DNA of 51,472 nucleotides from Candidatus Sulfopaludibacter sp. (GCA_031292755.1 JARLGM010000028.1:1-51472); one strand, 5' to 3'; shown: positions 17,100 to 26,517, numbered from the stretch's first letter. Program-made: numbers and translations. The notes: generated by a model not told the origin, from the letters alone.

Positions 17100-17431
17100 G
17101 CGGTATCTTCCACTGTCTGCCTGGAACACTACGGGAAAGGTCGTACGGGGACTTGACATTATTTACCGTCTCTGCTTGCAAATCGAAAATTCGGGTGTAA
17201 GATAGCGTCTGGATAAATCGGTGTGACAGAAGCAAGGAGCCGGGCGAGGACACGGTGTGAGACGGGCTTAAACTAGCGTCATTTTTCATAACGGCCATAC
17301 ATTCCCAGTTGAAGGGGTTGGTCTGGGGCGAGCCTGCTATCTTGGCGTTCCGAGTTCGGCGAGGGGGTTTCTGCCACTGCTGGTTGCGAACTCAGAGGAA
17401 TCCGGCCGGGTAAGCCGGCCGTGGGGACAAG
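17100..17431. other. Intergenic leader before the cytochrome bc operon
   Basis: This 332-base gap has no convincing ORF. TTGACA at 17153-17158 has no good -10 at 17 bases; TTGCAA (17176-17181) with TAAGAT (17198-17203) at 16 bases is a weak alternative. The long leader after it (about 225 bases) is purine-rich, contains GGAGCC/GGGCGAGGACACGG-like runs and could fold, but I recognise no riboswitch class. Confidence 0.4.
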
Positions 17432-18025
17432 ATGGCGAATTCAACGTTAGAACCCGCCAAGACGGCGGAGCCTCGGGCCACAAAACCGTCCCTGGCTAAA
17501 GCACTCCAATCGATATTCTCCAAATCCGAAGAACCCAATGAAAGCAAGGCGATAGCGAAGCGCCGCCGCTTTGTGATGGCCGCCGTGCTCGGCACGCTAA
17601 GCGTCAATCTGCTGATGTTTTTGCGGTTCTTCTTTCCGCGCGCTCTTTACGAACCGAAAACCAAATTCAAGATCGGATATCCCTCCGATTTCGGTTTCGG
17701 CGTCGATACCAAATTCCAAAACCAACACCGCATCTGGGTCGTGCGAAATACGGAAGGCATCTTTGTGATCATTGCCATTTGCACGCACCTGGGCTGCACA
17801 CCGGACTGGAAACCCAGCGAGAACAAGTTCAAGTGCCCGTGTCACGGCAGCGGCTACGACCCCGAAGGGATCAACTTCGAGGGTCCGGCGCCGCGGCCCA
17901 TGGATCGCGCGCACGTGGAACTGGACCCGGAAGGGCAGATTGTCGTCGACGTGAGCCACGCCTATTCGTGGCCCAAGGGCGAACGTTCCCAATTCGGCGA
18001 CGATGGCGCCATTCTGCACGTGTGA
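17432..18025 (+). CDS. Rieske [2Fe-2S] subunit of a cytochrome bc-type complex
   Basis: A 197-residue protein with one membrane anchor (FVMAAVLGTLSVNLLMFLRF, about residues 48-67) after a lysine-rich N-terminus. The Rieske boxes are CTHLGC (117-122) and CPCHGS (135-140): Cys117, His119, Cys135 and His138 would bind the cluster, and Cys122/Cys137 form the stabilising disulfide. The SGYDPEGINFEGPAPRPMDR stretch is typical of quinol-oxidising Rieske proteins. It accepts electrons from quinol and passes them to the c-type heme subunit. It is first in the operon, 10 bases before cytochrome b. Confidence 0.93.
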   Translation: MANSTLEPAKTAEPRATKPSLAKALQSIFSKSEEPNESKAIAKRRRFVMAAVLGTLSVNLLMFLRFFFPRALYEPKTKFKIGYPSDFGFGVDTKFQNQHRIWVVRNTEGIFVIIAICTHLGCTPDWKPSENKFKCPCHGSGYDPEGINFEGPAPRPMDRAHVELDPEGQIVVDVSHAYSWPKGERSQFGDDGAILHV

Positions 18026-18035
18026 GGTCTGACAT

Positions 18036-18989
18036 ATGCCTGAAAGCAACGGACACGACGCAAAACCTGTATCTACAGGTGGAACCAACGGCACTCCGGG
18101 AAACGGCAACGGCAATGGACACGGCAGCAAGGTTGCCACGGTAGTCGCCGGCGCCAAACAGGTGCAGGCCCGCGCGGTCGAGGAGATCAAGGAGACCATC
18201 AAAGCGCCGGAAAAGACCGACGTCTGGAAGTCCATCCTCCGCGTGAAGCACGACGAGACGCCTCGCAGCCGCGCTCTGGGCGTGCTCAGCAACGTCTTCC
18301 TGCATCTGCATCCCGCCAAGATCAATCGCGACGCAGTGGCCTACAAATATACCTGGGGCATGGGCGGCATGACGTTCTATGTCTACATCACCCTGGTGTT
18401 CACCGGCACGCTGCTGATGTTCTATTACCATCCTTCGAAGGTGGTGGCCTTCCGCGACATCCTCTATCTGGAAAGCGATGTTCCGTTCGGCAAACTGCTG
18501 CGCAATATGCATCGCTGGGGCGCGCACCTGATGGTGATCATGGTGGAACTGCATATGTTCCGCGTGTTCCTCACCGGGTCGTACAAAAAGCCGCGGGAAT
18601 TCAACTGGGTGGTGGGTGTGCTGCTGCTGGTGCTCACGCTGCTGCTCAGTTTCACCGGATACCTGCTGCCGGACGATCAACTCGGCTTTTGGGCGGTCAC
18701 CGTGGGAACCAACATGGCGCGCGCCACGCCGCTATTGGGGCACGCCGGACCATTCGGACCGCAACTCGGCATGACGGCTTTTAACGACGTGCGCTTCGGC
18801 CTGCTGGGCGGCTCGATTGTGGATTCCAATGCGCTGTTGCGCGCCTACATCTGGCACTGCGTGGCAATTCCGATCATCGCCTCGCTGTTCATGATTGTGC
18901 ATTTCTGGCGCGTGAGAAAAGACGGCGGCATCTCCGGCCCCGCGCCGGTCGTGCTGGAAAGCGAAATTAAAGAGCCGCGAAAAGTGTGA
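18036..18989 (+). CDS. Cytochrome b (b6-type, N-terminal half)
   Basis: A 317-residue protein. A Gly/Asn-rich soluble extension (1-75) precedes the four-helix cytochrome b core. Heme ligands are His159 and His173 in [18 protein letters not shown], and His274 and His289 in WHCVAIP and [12 protein letters not shown]. The 15-residue spacing of the second pair is the b6 pattern rather than the bc1 one. The quinone site and the rest of cytochrome b lie on the next gene, so the split b6/subunit-IV arrangement is kept. The acidic-residue PEWY-type motif is sought in the next protein. The long N-terminal extension is unusual for b6. Confidence 0.92.
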   Translation: MPESNGHDAKPVSTGGTNGTPGNGNGNGHGSKVATVVAGAKQVQARAVEEIKETIKAPEKTDVWKSILRVKHDETPRSRALGVLSNVFLHLHPAKINRDAVAYKYTWGMGGMTFYVYITLVFTGTLLMFYYHPSKVVAFRDILYLESDVPFGKLLRNMHRWGAHLMVIMVELHMFRVFLTGSYKKPREFNWVVGVLLLVLTLLLSFTGYLLPDDQLGFWAVTVGTNMARATPLLGHAGPFGPQLGMTAFNDVRFGLLGGSIVDSNALLRAYIWHCVAIPIIASLFMIVHFWRVRKDGGISGPAPVVLESEIKEPRKV

Positions 18990-19048
18990 GAGTGACCAAG
19001 CACTGTTCAGAGCCGCGACCGTAAGGGAGCGGAAATTCTAGAGGCCAT

Positions 19049-19984
19049 ATGGACTTTCATCAACTGTGGACGATTTTAAGCACGCCGGACAATGTCCCGA
19101 TCGTGCTCCTGCTCTTTGTAGTTCCTTTTTATACCTGGTACGCGCTCCGGCAGTCTTTTGCCAACGACCGGCTCATCGCGGAGCTGGAAGCCAACCCGGA
19201 GATGGCCAAGACGCACCATCGCAAAGTACAGCCTTACAAGCCGGGTTGGGCCAAAGAAGTGCACGTGTGGCCGTATCTGCTGCGCATCGAATTCCTGGCG
19301 GCGATTATCGTCACGGTGATTCTGATGGTCTGGTCGATTACTCTGAATGCGCCGCTGGAAGAGCCGTCGAACCCCACTCTCACCATGAACCCCTCGAAGG
19401 CTCCGTGGTATTTCCTGGGGCTGCAGGAGATGCTCGTCTATTTCGACCCGTGGATGGCCGGCGTGGTCATGCCGTCGCTGATCATTATCGGGCTGATGGC
19501 GATTCCTTTCATCGACGCCAATCCGCTGGGCAACGGCTACTACACCTTCAGGCAGCGCAAATACTCGATTCTCACGTTCATCTTTGGCTTCATCGTTCTG
19601 TGGGTTTCCATGATCGTGATCGGGACGTTGATCCGGGGGCCTGGATGGATGTGGTTCTGGCCGGGCACCACATGGGACCACAACCGGCTGATCTTCGAGG
19701 TCAATCGCGATCTTCCGGATATTTTCGGTATTACGGCGCGCGTGGGCAAGATCATCTTCGGGGCCATCGTGGTATTGCTGTATTGCGTGGCGGCGGCCAT
19801 CGGCGTCCACAAGTTGCTCACCCGGACCTCGTTCAATCGCAAGATTCTGGCGCGGATGAGCGTGCTGCAATACGTCACCATGCAGGTGTTCCTGGTCATC
19901 ATGCTGGCCCTGCCGGTGAAGATTATGGTGCGGCTGCTGTTCCGAATTAAATACATATGGGTAACGCCCTGGTTCAACATATGA
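19049..19984 (+). CDS. Cytochrome b C-terminal half / subunit IV-like protein
   Basis: A 311-residue membrane protein, about twice the size of plant subunit IV (160). The conserved core NPSKAPWYFLGLQEMLVYFDPWM includes the PWYFLG variant of the PEWY Qo-site motif, followed by membrane segments (VVMPSLIIIGLMAIPF, IFGFIVLWVSMIVIGTLI). The extra C-terminal region adds two or more membrane helices (IIFGAIVVLLYCVAAAIGV; YVTMQVFLVIMLALPVKIM). An N-terminal helix (VPIVLLLFVVPFYTWYAL) is also extra. GAGG four bases before ATG 19049 supports the start. The stop overlaps the start of the cytochrome c gene (ATGA). Confidence 0.9.
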   Translation: MDFHQLWTILSTPDNVPIVLLLFVVPFYTWYALRQSFANDRLIAELEANPEMAKTHHRKVQPYKPGWAKEVHVWPYLLRIEFLAAIIVTVILMVWSITLNAPLEEPSNPTLTMNPSKAPWYFLGLQEMLVYFDPWMAGVVMPSLIIIGLMAIPFIDANPLGNGYYTFRQRKYSILTFIFGFIVLWVSMIVIGTLIRGPGWMWFWPGTTWDHNRLIFEVNRDLPDIFGITARVGKIIFGAIVVLLYCVAAAIGVHKLLTRTSFNRKILARMSVLQYVTMQVFLVIMLALPVKIMVRLLFRIKYIWVTPWFNI

Positions 19985-22900
19985 GCGATCAAGAGAAAGA
20001 CCCGGTAGTCCATTCCTCGCTGAGTAAGCCTCTGTTCATCTGGTCGGCGCTGCTGGTGTTATCGCTGGTGTGGGGCCTGTACGACGAAATGTACGGGATC
20101 CGCCCGTGGAAGGGATACGAGGCGCGCTTTGAGAAACTCTACGGGCGGTATCTCAAACAGGCCAAGCTGCCCGAAGGGGAATTGGAACGGCAGATCAAGT
20201 CTTCCGCCGAATATCAAAGGCTGACGCGCGAAATGAACGCGGCGGCAGCCGAAGCGGCGCCCGCGGCGAAGGCCATCGATGAGAAAGTCAACGTCATCGT
20301 GCCGCAGATCCTGGCGCTCAACGATCCGTTCCAGGAAGTGCGGAGCCATATCGGATCGCTGACTTACCAGATCGAGGTCACCAGGAGCGAGAGCGGCAAG
20401 AACTCGCTGCGCAAGCAGATTGAAGAGTTGAAGCAGGAGACTCGCAAGATCCAATTGCCTGGCTGGGCCGAAGCCAAGGAAATGAAGTTCGACGACATGA
20501 ACGTGTTGCTGTTGCAGATGAAGGCCCAGAAGGCCGACCTTCTCCAACAGCGCGTGGAAATCATGAAGAAGACCACCGAGATCAGCAAGCAGCGCGATGA
20601 ATATCTGACGGATCGCATCCCTGGCGCGAGCACGGAAACCCTGACCAGCGTGCAAAACTCGCTGGACAAGTTCGATATTCAGATTCGTCAGATTCACATT
20701 AAGGATGTGGACCTGGTGGATCGCTGCGAATCCTGCCACTTGGGTACGCGCGAGCCGGTGCAGTTGACCGCCGCCAGCATGGGCGGGGAACAGGTATTCG
20801 CCAGCCATCCCAATAAAGAACTGCTGAAGATTCACGACCCCGATAAATTCGGCTGCACGCCGTGCCACGGCGGCAACGGCGTGGCTCTTTCCAGCGTGAC
20901 CAAGGCGCATGGGTACAACAAATATTGGCTCTGGCCTTTGCATCACAAGGAGAACATCGAAGCGGGATGCCAGCAGTGCCACGTGAAAGAGATCGTCACG
21001 GAAATGGCTCCCACGCTGAACGCCGGGCGCGAAATCTTCCGCCTGCGGGGCTGCATGGGTTGCCATCGGTATGACGGCTTCGATCGCGAGGCCGACGAAA
21101 TGTCCTCCACCACGCAGCAGATTCACCAGCTCGATCAACAAAAGGCCGAATGGATCCGCCAGGCGGGATTCGACGAGCAGAAGGCCAACAACCCGCGCAC
21201 CAGCGACGCGGACGCCAAGAAGCTCTTTCAGGAATCCAACGACCTGAAGGTCCGCAGCACCGGCATTGACGCCAAAATCGAGCAGCTCGATATGCGCTCG
21301 AGGAGCCTGGTGCGCGAAGTCAAGAAGGTGGGGCCCAGCCTGAAAGAAGTGCGGATGAAACTCAAGAAGGAGTGGATTCCGGTGTGGCTCAAGGATCCGC
21401 ACAACTGGCGCGAAGGCACCAAGATGCCCACTTTCCGTTTGGACGATTACGAAATCCAAGCCATCGCGGCATTCATCTGGCAATCCGGCGTGACCGGCCA
21501 GTTGGCGCAACAGAAGCCGGGCGACCCGGTGAAGGGCAAGGAAGCGTTCGAAACGCGCGGCTGCATGGCCTGCCACTCCATGGGCGAGGGAGCCCAGAAG
21601 CAGGGCGGCACGTTCGCCGCGAACCTGAGCCGGGAAGGCGAAAAGGCCAACTACGATTACATTGTGCGCTGGGTTCACAATCCGCGGCAGCGCACCGAGC
21701 CGTATTGCGCCTACGAAAAGAAAGACCTCACCGCCGAGGATTATTCCAAACATAATCTGCCCTTCGTGTTCGATCTGGAACACACCAAGTGCCCCAATGA
21801 CGGCCACGAGCTTCAGGTGCAGCAGATGACTCCGATGCCCAGCCTGCGGCTCACCGAAGACGAAGCGCGCGACATCGCCAGCTACCTGATGACGAAGAAG
21901 CACGACAATGCGACGTATCAGGACGCCGGCTACATGGACGATCCGAACCTGAAGAACAAGGGGCTCGCCCTGGTCCGTTTCTATGGATGCGCCGGATGCC
22001 ACGAAATCAGCGGGCTCGAAGACGAGCAGCGCATCGGCACGGAGTTGACCAAGGAAGGTTCGAAGCCCATCGAGCGCCTCGATTTCGCCCTGCTGGGCCA
22101 CCAGGCCGAAGAAGAGGGCTGGGAGACGCACAAGGGCTTCTTCGAGCACAAACTGGCCGACCCGGCGGTATACGATCAAGGTAAGGAGAAAGCCAAGCAG
22201 GACCGGTTGAAGATGCCGAACTTCAACTTCTCCAAACCGGACATCGACGCCGTCACCACGTTCCTGGAAGGCTCGGTCGATTCCACCATGCCCGCGCGCT
22301 ATTTCTACGCGCCTGCGGACCAGCGGCAGGACATCATCGAGGGCTGGTGGGTGGTGCGCAAATACAATTGCATGGGCTGCCATCGGGTGCACGTGGGGCA
22401 GACCACGGTGTTCGACACCATGGCGCGCTATCAGGATCCCGACTGGCTGGAGCAGAAGCCGCCCACCCTGATCGGCGAAGGCGCACGCGTCAATCCGGAA
22501 TGGCTGATGGGGTTCCTCAACAACCCGGCGCTCAGCGAAACCGATACGGATCGCGACGGCGTGCGCCGCTATCTGCACGCCCGCATGCCCACCTTCAGCT
22601 TCAGCGATGGCGAAATCCGCAAGCTTGTCCGTTTCTTCCAGGCGCTCTCTTCGCAGGCGGCGCCGTTCATCGCCCAGCAAGTGGATCCGCTGACCGATCA
22701 GGAGCGGACCATGGCGCGGCAGCTCTTCACCAGTGAAGGCGCACCCTGCCTGAAGTGTCACATGACGGGCGACCCGAAGCACGATGCCAAAGCCACGGCG
22801 CCGAATTTCACTGTCGCCAAGGACCGCCTGCAACCCGGATGGACCAAACGCTGGATTCTGGATCCGGCGATGATGGCGCCGGGAACGGCCATGCCCTCGG

Positions 22901-23073
22901 GGCTGTTCAAGCGCGACGGCGACCGGTGGGTATTCGCCGGGCCCACGCCTGCCAGTTTCAACGGATACACTAAGGACCAAGCCGACCTGCTGGTGCGGTA
23001 CATGTTCCAGTTCACGCCGGAGGAACTGAACCGCCTGCGCTCCAGCGCGGGCGCCGGCGCGGGGAAGCCATGA
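19981..23073 (+). CDS. Giant membrane-anchored octaheme cytochrome c of the bc complex
   Basis: A 1030-residue protein whose start is set by the ATGA overlap with the previous stop. It has an N-terminal membrane anchor (FIWSALLVLSLVWGLYDEMY, about 19-38) and a long Lys/Glu/Gln-rich, probably coiled-coil region (about 50-245). Eight CxxCH heme sites begin at Cys249, 292, 330, 358, 528, 670, 797 and 923. The first three are closely spaced with many histidines, like bis-His multiheme modules. The last five each sit at the start of a class-I-like domain followed by a possible distal Met (TKMPTF, TPMPSL, LKMPNF, ARMPTF, TAMPSG). It probably replaces cytochrome c1/f and the mobile cytochrome c. A second coiled-coil stretch lies around 380-450. 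Confidence 0.92.
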   Translation: MSDQEKDPVVHSSLSKPLFIWSALLVLSLVWGLYDEMYGIRPWKGYEARFEKLYGRYLKQAKLPEGELERQIKSSAEYQRLTREMNAAAAEAAPAAKAIDEKVNVIVPQILALNDPFQEVRSHIGSLTYQIEVTRSESGKNSLRKQIEELKQETRKIQLPGWAEAKEMKFDDMNVLLLQMKAQKADLLQQRVEIMKKTTEISKQRDEYLTDRIPGASTETLTSVQNSLDKFDIQIRQIHIKDVDLVDRCESCHLGTREPVQLTAASMGGEQVFASHPNKELLKIHDPDKFGCTPCHGGNGVALSSVTKAHGYNKYWLWPLHHKENIEAGCQQCHVKEIVTEMAPTLNAGREIFRLRGCMGCHRYDGFDREADEMSSTTQQIHQLDQQKAEWIRQAGFDEQKANNPRTSDADAKKLFQESNDLKVRSTGIDAKIEQLDMRSRSLVREVKKVGPSLKEVRMKLKKEWIPVWLKDPHNWREGTKMPTFRLDDYEIQAIAAFIWQSGVTGQLAQQKPGDPVKGKEAFETRGCMACHSMGEGAQKQGGTFAANLSREGEKANYDYIVRWVHNPRQRTEPYCAYEKKDLTAEDYSKHNLPFVFDLEHTKCPNDGHELQVQQMTPMPSLRLTEDEARDIASYLMTKKHDNATYQDAGYMDDPNLKNKGLALVRFYGCAGCHEISGLEDEQRIGTELTKEGSKPIERLDFALLGHQAEEEGWETHKGFFEHKLADPAVYDQGKEKAKQDRLKMPNFNFSKPDIDAVTTFLEGSVDSTMPARYFYAPADQRQDIIEGWWVVRKYNCMGCHRVHVGQTTVFDTMARYQDPDWLEQKPPTLIGEGARVNPEWLMGFLNNPALSETDTDRDGVRRYLHARMPTFSFSDGEIRKLVRFFQALSSQAAPFIAQQVDPLTDQERTMARQLFTSEGAPCLKCHMTGDPKHDAKATAPNFTVAKDRLQPGWTKRWILDPAMMAPGTAMPSGLFKRDGDRWVFAGPTPASFNGYTKDQADLLVRYMFQFTPEELNRLRSSAGAGAGKP

Positions 23074-23119
23074 AAAATGCGGACCATTTAACGATCTTAT
23101 ACAAGGAGAATCTCGAGCG

Positions 23120-23908
23120 ATGAAGAAGATATGGATCGGAGCCGGCGTTGCTTTCGCCCTGACGCTGGTTGGATGCGGCGGCAGCAGCAACGAGACGGCA
23201 AAGACGGACACTCCCGCGGCGACAACTCCGGCGGGCGGTGCCGGCGGGGACGCGGTGCCCGATGAGGCCAACGGCGCCACCGTGACGGGCAAGGTTGCCT
23301 TCGATGGAGCCCAGCCCAAGATGGCGACTATCGATATGTCGGATAAGCCGGTGTGCGTGAAGGCTCACACTACCCCGGTGAAATCGGAAGAAGTGATTGT
23401 GAACGGCAACCATACGTTGAAGAACGCCTTCGTATGGGTAAAATCCGGACTGCCCGACAAGACGTGGAAGATCCCTGCAAGTAGCGTCGAGTTGGACCAG
23501 ACCGGCTGCATGTACTCGCCGCACGTAATCGGCGTGATGGCCGGGCAGAACATCGAAATCAAGAACAGCGACCCCACCAATCACAACATTCACCCGGCGG
23601 CCACGGTGAATGCCGATTTTAACCAATCGCAGAGCCCCGGGGCGCCGGCCATCATGAAGAGCTACCCGCGGCAGGAAGTGATGATCCCGGTGAAGTGCAA
23701 CGTGCATCCGTGGATGCGCGCGTATATCGGGGTGGTCTCCCACCCGTTCTTTGCCGTGACGGGAGACGACGGAACATTTACAATAAAGGGACTGCCTCCT
23801 GGGACCTACACCATCGAAATGGTTCACGAGAAGTATGGAAAGCAGGAGCAGCAGGTTACGGTTGGGGCAAAAGACAGCAAGACCGTCGATTTTTCTGTGA
23901 AGAGTTAG
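23120..23908 (+). CDS. Cupredoxin-like lipoprotein with a carboxypeptidase-regulatory-type tail
   Basis: A 262-residue protein. The lipobox LTLVGC (Cys18 or thereabouts) is followed by a low-complexity linker, so it is a lipoprotein. The middle part resembles a plastocyanin fold: HNIH (155-158), then CNVHPWM (Cys193, His196, Met199), which fits a type-1 copper site. The C-terminus (DDGTFTIKGLPPGTYTIEMV) is a carboxypeptidase-regulatory/SpaA-type beta domain. It could carry electrons beside the octaheme cytochrome, or hold copper. It is 46 bases downstream of the cytochrome gene and is followed by a terminator-like hairpin. Confidence 0.8.
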   Translation: MKKIWIGAGVAFALTLVGCGGSSNETAKTDTPAATTPAGGAGGDAVPDEANGATVTGKVAFDGAQPKMATIDMSDKPVCVKAHTTPVKSEEVIVNGNHTLKNAFVWVKSGLPDKTWKIPASSVELDQTGCMYSPHVIGVMAGQNIEIKNSDPTNHNIHPAATVNADFNQSQSPGAPAIMKSYPRQEVMIPVKCNVHPWMRAYIGVVSHPFFAVTGDDGTFTIKGLPPGTYTIEMVHEKYGKQEQQVTVGAKDSKTVDFSVKS

Positions 23909-23913
23909 AAATT

Positions 23914-23940
23914 CGGGGCAGGTTTGGGAAGCCTGCCCCG
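23914..23940 (+). terminator. Hairpin after the bc-cupredoxin operon
   Basis: CGGGGCAGG (23914-23922), a nine-base loop and CCTGCCCCG (23932-23940) make a perfect nine-pair GC-rich stem, directly after the cupredoxin stop. Only GTTTG follows, so it is a weak-U terminator or transcript-end stabiliser. Confidence 0.65.
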
Positions 23941-24000
23941 GTTTGAATGCATCTGTTAATTTGAGGGAGACGAGGGGCTCGTGCGTCTACCATCCTCTTA

Positions 24001-24879
24001 ATGCGCGATTACATAGAACTGACAAAGCCGCGGATCACCTGGCTGATCCTCATGAGCACGGGGATCGGGTACTTCTTTGGACTCCGCGGCGCCGCCAACT
24101 GGTGGGATTTTCTCCACAACATTCATCTGCTTTCGCTGCTCCACACGGTGATCGGCACGGGCTTGATCGCCAGCGGGACGGCTGCACTCAATCAGTGGTA
24201 CGAGCGCGAGGCCGATCGCAAAATGCGGCGTACGGCACTCCGTCCGCTACCTTCCGGCAAAATGACCGCGAATCGCGCGCTGGAGTTCGGCGTGGCGCTT
24301 TCGCTGGCCGGCTTCGCCGAATTGTGGCTGGGCGTGAATCTGCTCTGCGCGCTCATCGGGTTTTTCACCCTGGCAAGTTACCTCTTCTTATATACGCCCA
24401 TGAAGCAGCGCACGTGGTGGTCCACCACGGTGGGAGCCATTCCGGGCGCGATGCCGCCGATGATCGGCTTCGCCGCGGCGGCGGGCACGATCACACTGGA
24501 TGCCTGGGTACTCGGGGCCATTCTCTTCCTGTGGCAATTCCCGCATTTTTATTCCATCGCGTGGATGTATAAAGAGGATTACGCGCGCGCCGGAATTCAG
24601 ATGCTGCCGGTGGTAGAGCCGGATTGCCGGTCCACCGCGCGGCAGATTGTTCTGTACGGCATTGCGCTGATCCCGGTCAGCCTGATTCCGGCCGCGCTGG
24701 GAATGTCGGGGCGTTTGTATTTGGTTGGAGCTCTTCTTCTTGGTTTGTGGTTCTTATACTCGGGCGTGCGGGTGGCAGCGGAACGGAGTTTAGCCCGCGC
24801 GCGAAATGTCCTGATCACGTCCGTGTTATACTTGCCGCTCATCTACGGGCTCATGCTCCTAGATAGGCCTGGTCTGTGA
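24001..24879 (+). CDS. ctaB: Protoheme IX farnesyltransferase (heme O synthase)
   Basis: A 292-residue UbiA-superfamily membrane enzyme that adds a farnesyl group to heme B, making heme O for terminal oxidases. Signatures are ELTKPRITWLILMSTGIGY at the N-terminus, the first Asp-rich motif region NQWYEREADRKMRRTALRPL, and YTPMKQRTWWSTTVGAIPGAMPPMIGF. HFYSIAWMYKEDYARAGIQMLP is the other conserved motif. It has nine or so hydrophobic segments. No Shine-Dalgarno is near ATG 24001; TACCAT seven bases upstream could be a -10 box of a nearly leaderless message. It overlaps the ABC gene by four bases. Confidence 0.95.
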   Translation: MRDYIELTKPRITWLILMSTGIGYFFGLRGAANWWDFLHNIHLLSLLHTVIGTGLIASGTAALNQWYEREADRKMRRTALRPLPSGKMTANRALEFGVALSLAGFAELWLGVNLLCALIGFFTLASYLFLYTPMKQRTWWSTTVGAIPGAMPPMIGFAAAAGTITLDAWVLGAILFLWQFPHFYSIAWMYKEDYARAGIQMLPVVEPDCRSTARQIVLYGIALIPVSLIPAALGMSGRLYLVGALLLGLWFLYSGVRVAAERSLARARNVLITSVLYLPLIYGLMLLDRPGL

Positions 24880-25784
24880 TTCAAGTTCAGAACCTTACCC
24901 ATCGGTATGGTGACCGCGTCGCGCTTTCGAAGGTCAGCTTCGAAGTGAAAAAAGGGGAAATCTTCGGCCTGCTAGGGCCGAACGGCGGCGGAAAATCCAC
25001 TCTCTTTCGAATTCTCTCTACCATGATGGTGCCCACCGAGGGCACCGTAACGCTGGCCGGGCACGATGTTGTCCGGGCCCCGGCGGCGGTGCGCCGGCAG
25101 GTGGGTGTGGTGTTCCAGACGCAGAGCCTGGACAAAGCCCTGACGGTGGAAGAGAACTTGCGCGCGCAGGGCCATCTGCACGGGCTGAGCGGCGCTCTCC
25201 TGACGGGCCGCATGCAAGCCGCCATGGAGAAACTGGGCCTGTCGGACCGCCGCAAAGATCTGGTGGAGACGCTTTCAGGCGGATTGCGCCGGCGCATCGA
25301 AATTGCCAAGGCGCTGCTTCACAAGCCGCAGGTGCTGCTCATGGATGAAGCCTCCACGGGCCTCGATCCGGCCGCGCGCCGCGACCTTTCGCGCCACGTG
25401 GAAAGCCTGCGCAGCGAAGAGGGCGTCACCATCCTGCTGACCTCGCACATTCTGGAAGAGGCGGACCGCTGCGACCGCCTGGTGCTGCTGCACCAGGGCA
25501 GCATCGTGGCGCAGGGCAGCCCGCAGGAATTGCGCTCGCGGATCGGCGGCGACGTGGTGGTGCTGGAGACTGGCGATTCGGCAAGCCTCGCGGCGGGCAT
25601 CGAGCAGCGCTTCGGCATAAAGCCCGCGGCGCGCGACGGGCAAGTGCGCGTCGAAATTCCCAACGGCCATCGCTTCATCGCCGAAGTGGTGGAGGCGTTT
25701 CCGGGCGCCATCCAATCCGTGGGCCTGCACAAACCAACCTTGGAAGACGTATTCGTACGGGAAACGGGAGCATCCATTGAGTAG
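24876..25784 (+). CDS. ABC transporter ATP-binding protein (ABC-2/CcmA type)
   Basis: A 302-residue ATPase: Walker A GPNGGGKST (near residue 34-42), Q-loop VVFQTQSLD, signature LSGGLRRRIEIAKAL, Walker B VLLMDEASTGLDP and switch histidine in LTSHILEEA. Residues 225-302 form the C-terminal domain seen in drug and cofactor exporters. It starts with GTG four bases inside ctaB and overlaps the permease, so ctaB-ABC-permease-sco-DUF420 is one coupled operon. The substrate is unknown; position suggests export of something needed for oxidase maturation. Confidence 0.93.
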   Translation: MIQVQNLTHRYGDRVALSKVSFEVKKGEIFGLLGPNGGGKSTLFRILSTMMVPTEGTVTLAGHDVVRAPAAVRRQVGVVFQTQSLDKALTVEENLRAQGHLHGLSGALLTGRMQAAMEKLGLSDRRKDLVETLSGGLRRRIEIAKALLHKPQVLLMDEASTGLDPAARRDLSRHVESLRSEEGVTILLTSHILEEADRCDRLVLLHQGSIVAQGSPQELRSRIGGDVVVLETGDSASLAAGIEQRFGIKPAARDGQVRVEIPNGHRFIAEVVEAFPGAIQSVGLHKPTLEDVFVRETGASIE

Positions 25785-26517
25785 TTTTTTCTTGCCGGCG
25801 ATCACCCTGTGGCAGCGCGAACTGGTGCGCTTCTGGCGCCAGAAGAGCCGCGTGCTGGGCGTGGTGGCATCGCCGCTGGTTTTCTGGCTGTTGATCGGCT
25901 ACGGCTCGAATGACCTGGCGCGCTTTTATTCCGGCGCCCTGGTGTTGACGGTGATGTTCTCGGCGATTTTTTCGACCATCTCGATTATCGAAGACCGCCG
26001 CGAAGGGTTCCTGCTTTCCATGCTGGTGTCTCCCGCGCCGCGCACCAGTATGGTGCTGGGCAAGATCGCCGGCTCGGCCACTCTGGCCTGGATTCAGGGG
26101 CTGATCTTCCTGTGTTTCGCGCCGCTGGCCGGGGTGCGGGTAGACCTGGTGGAACTGATTCCCATCGCGGCAGCGATCTTTCTGATCTCCTTCACGCTGA
26201 CCGGGCTCGGCTTTGTGATCGCCTGGCGCATGGACTCCACCTCGGGATTCCACGCCATCATGAATCTGCTGCTGGTGCCCATGTGGATGGTTTCCGGATC
26301 GCTCTTCCCCATGGCTACGGCTCACGGCTTCGTAAAATGGATTATGTGGGTGAACCCATTGACCTACTCCATCTCGCTGCTGAACTTCACGCTGCATCTT
26401 CCCAATGCAACGCCCGGTCCCATGGAGAGCCTGATTGTGACGGCGGCTTTCGGGCTGGTGCTGCTGCTCCTATCGGGCGTAATGGCGGCCCAGAAAGCTA
26501 CCCGAAGCGCGGCATGA
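25777..26517 (+). CDS. ABC-2 type transporter permease
   Basis: A 246-residue membrane protein with six hydrophobic segments (e.g. VLGVVASPLVFWLLIGYG; AALVLTVMFSAIF-type; LVPMWMVSGSLFPMA). The conserved ABC-2 stretch EDRREGFLLSMLVSPAPRTS precedes the third segment. It starts at TTG 25777, eight bases before the end of the ATPase gene, and its stop overlaps sco (ATGA). It should pair with the preceding ATPase as a homodimer exporter. Confidence 0.9.
   Translation: MSSFFLPAITLWQRELVRFWRQKSRVLGVVASPLVFWLLIGYGSNDLARFYSGALVLTVMFSAIFSTISIIEDRREGFLLSMLVSPAPRTSMVLGKIAGSATLAWIQGLIFLCFAPLAGVRVDLVELIPIAAAIFLISFTLTGLGFVIAWRMDSTSGFHAIMNLLLVPMWMVSGSLFPMATAHGFVKWIMWVNPLTYSISLLNFTLHLPNATPGPMESLIVTAAFGLVLLLLSGVMAAQKATRSAA

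Noticed and set aside
17153..17158. TTGACA as a strong promoter for the Rieske operon
   Set aside because: No acceptable -10 hexamer lies 16-18 bases downstream; kept only as a weak note in the intergenic entry.
20059..23319. A very long minus-strand open frame (1086 codons) opposite the octaheme cytochrome
   Set aside because: It mirrors the codon bias of the plus-strand gene, has no recognisable domain, and the plus strand has eight heme motifs and an operon context.
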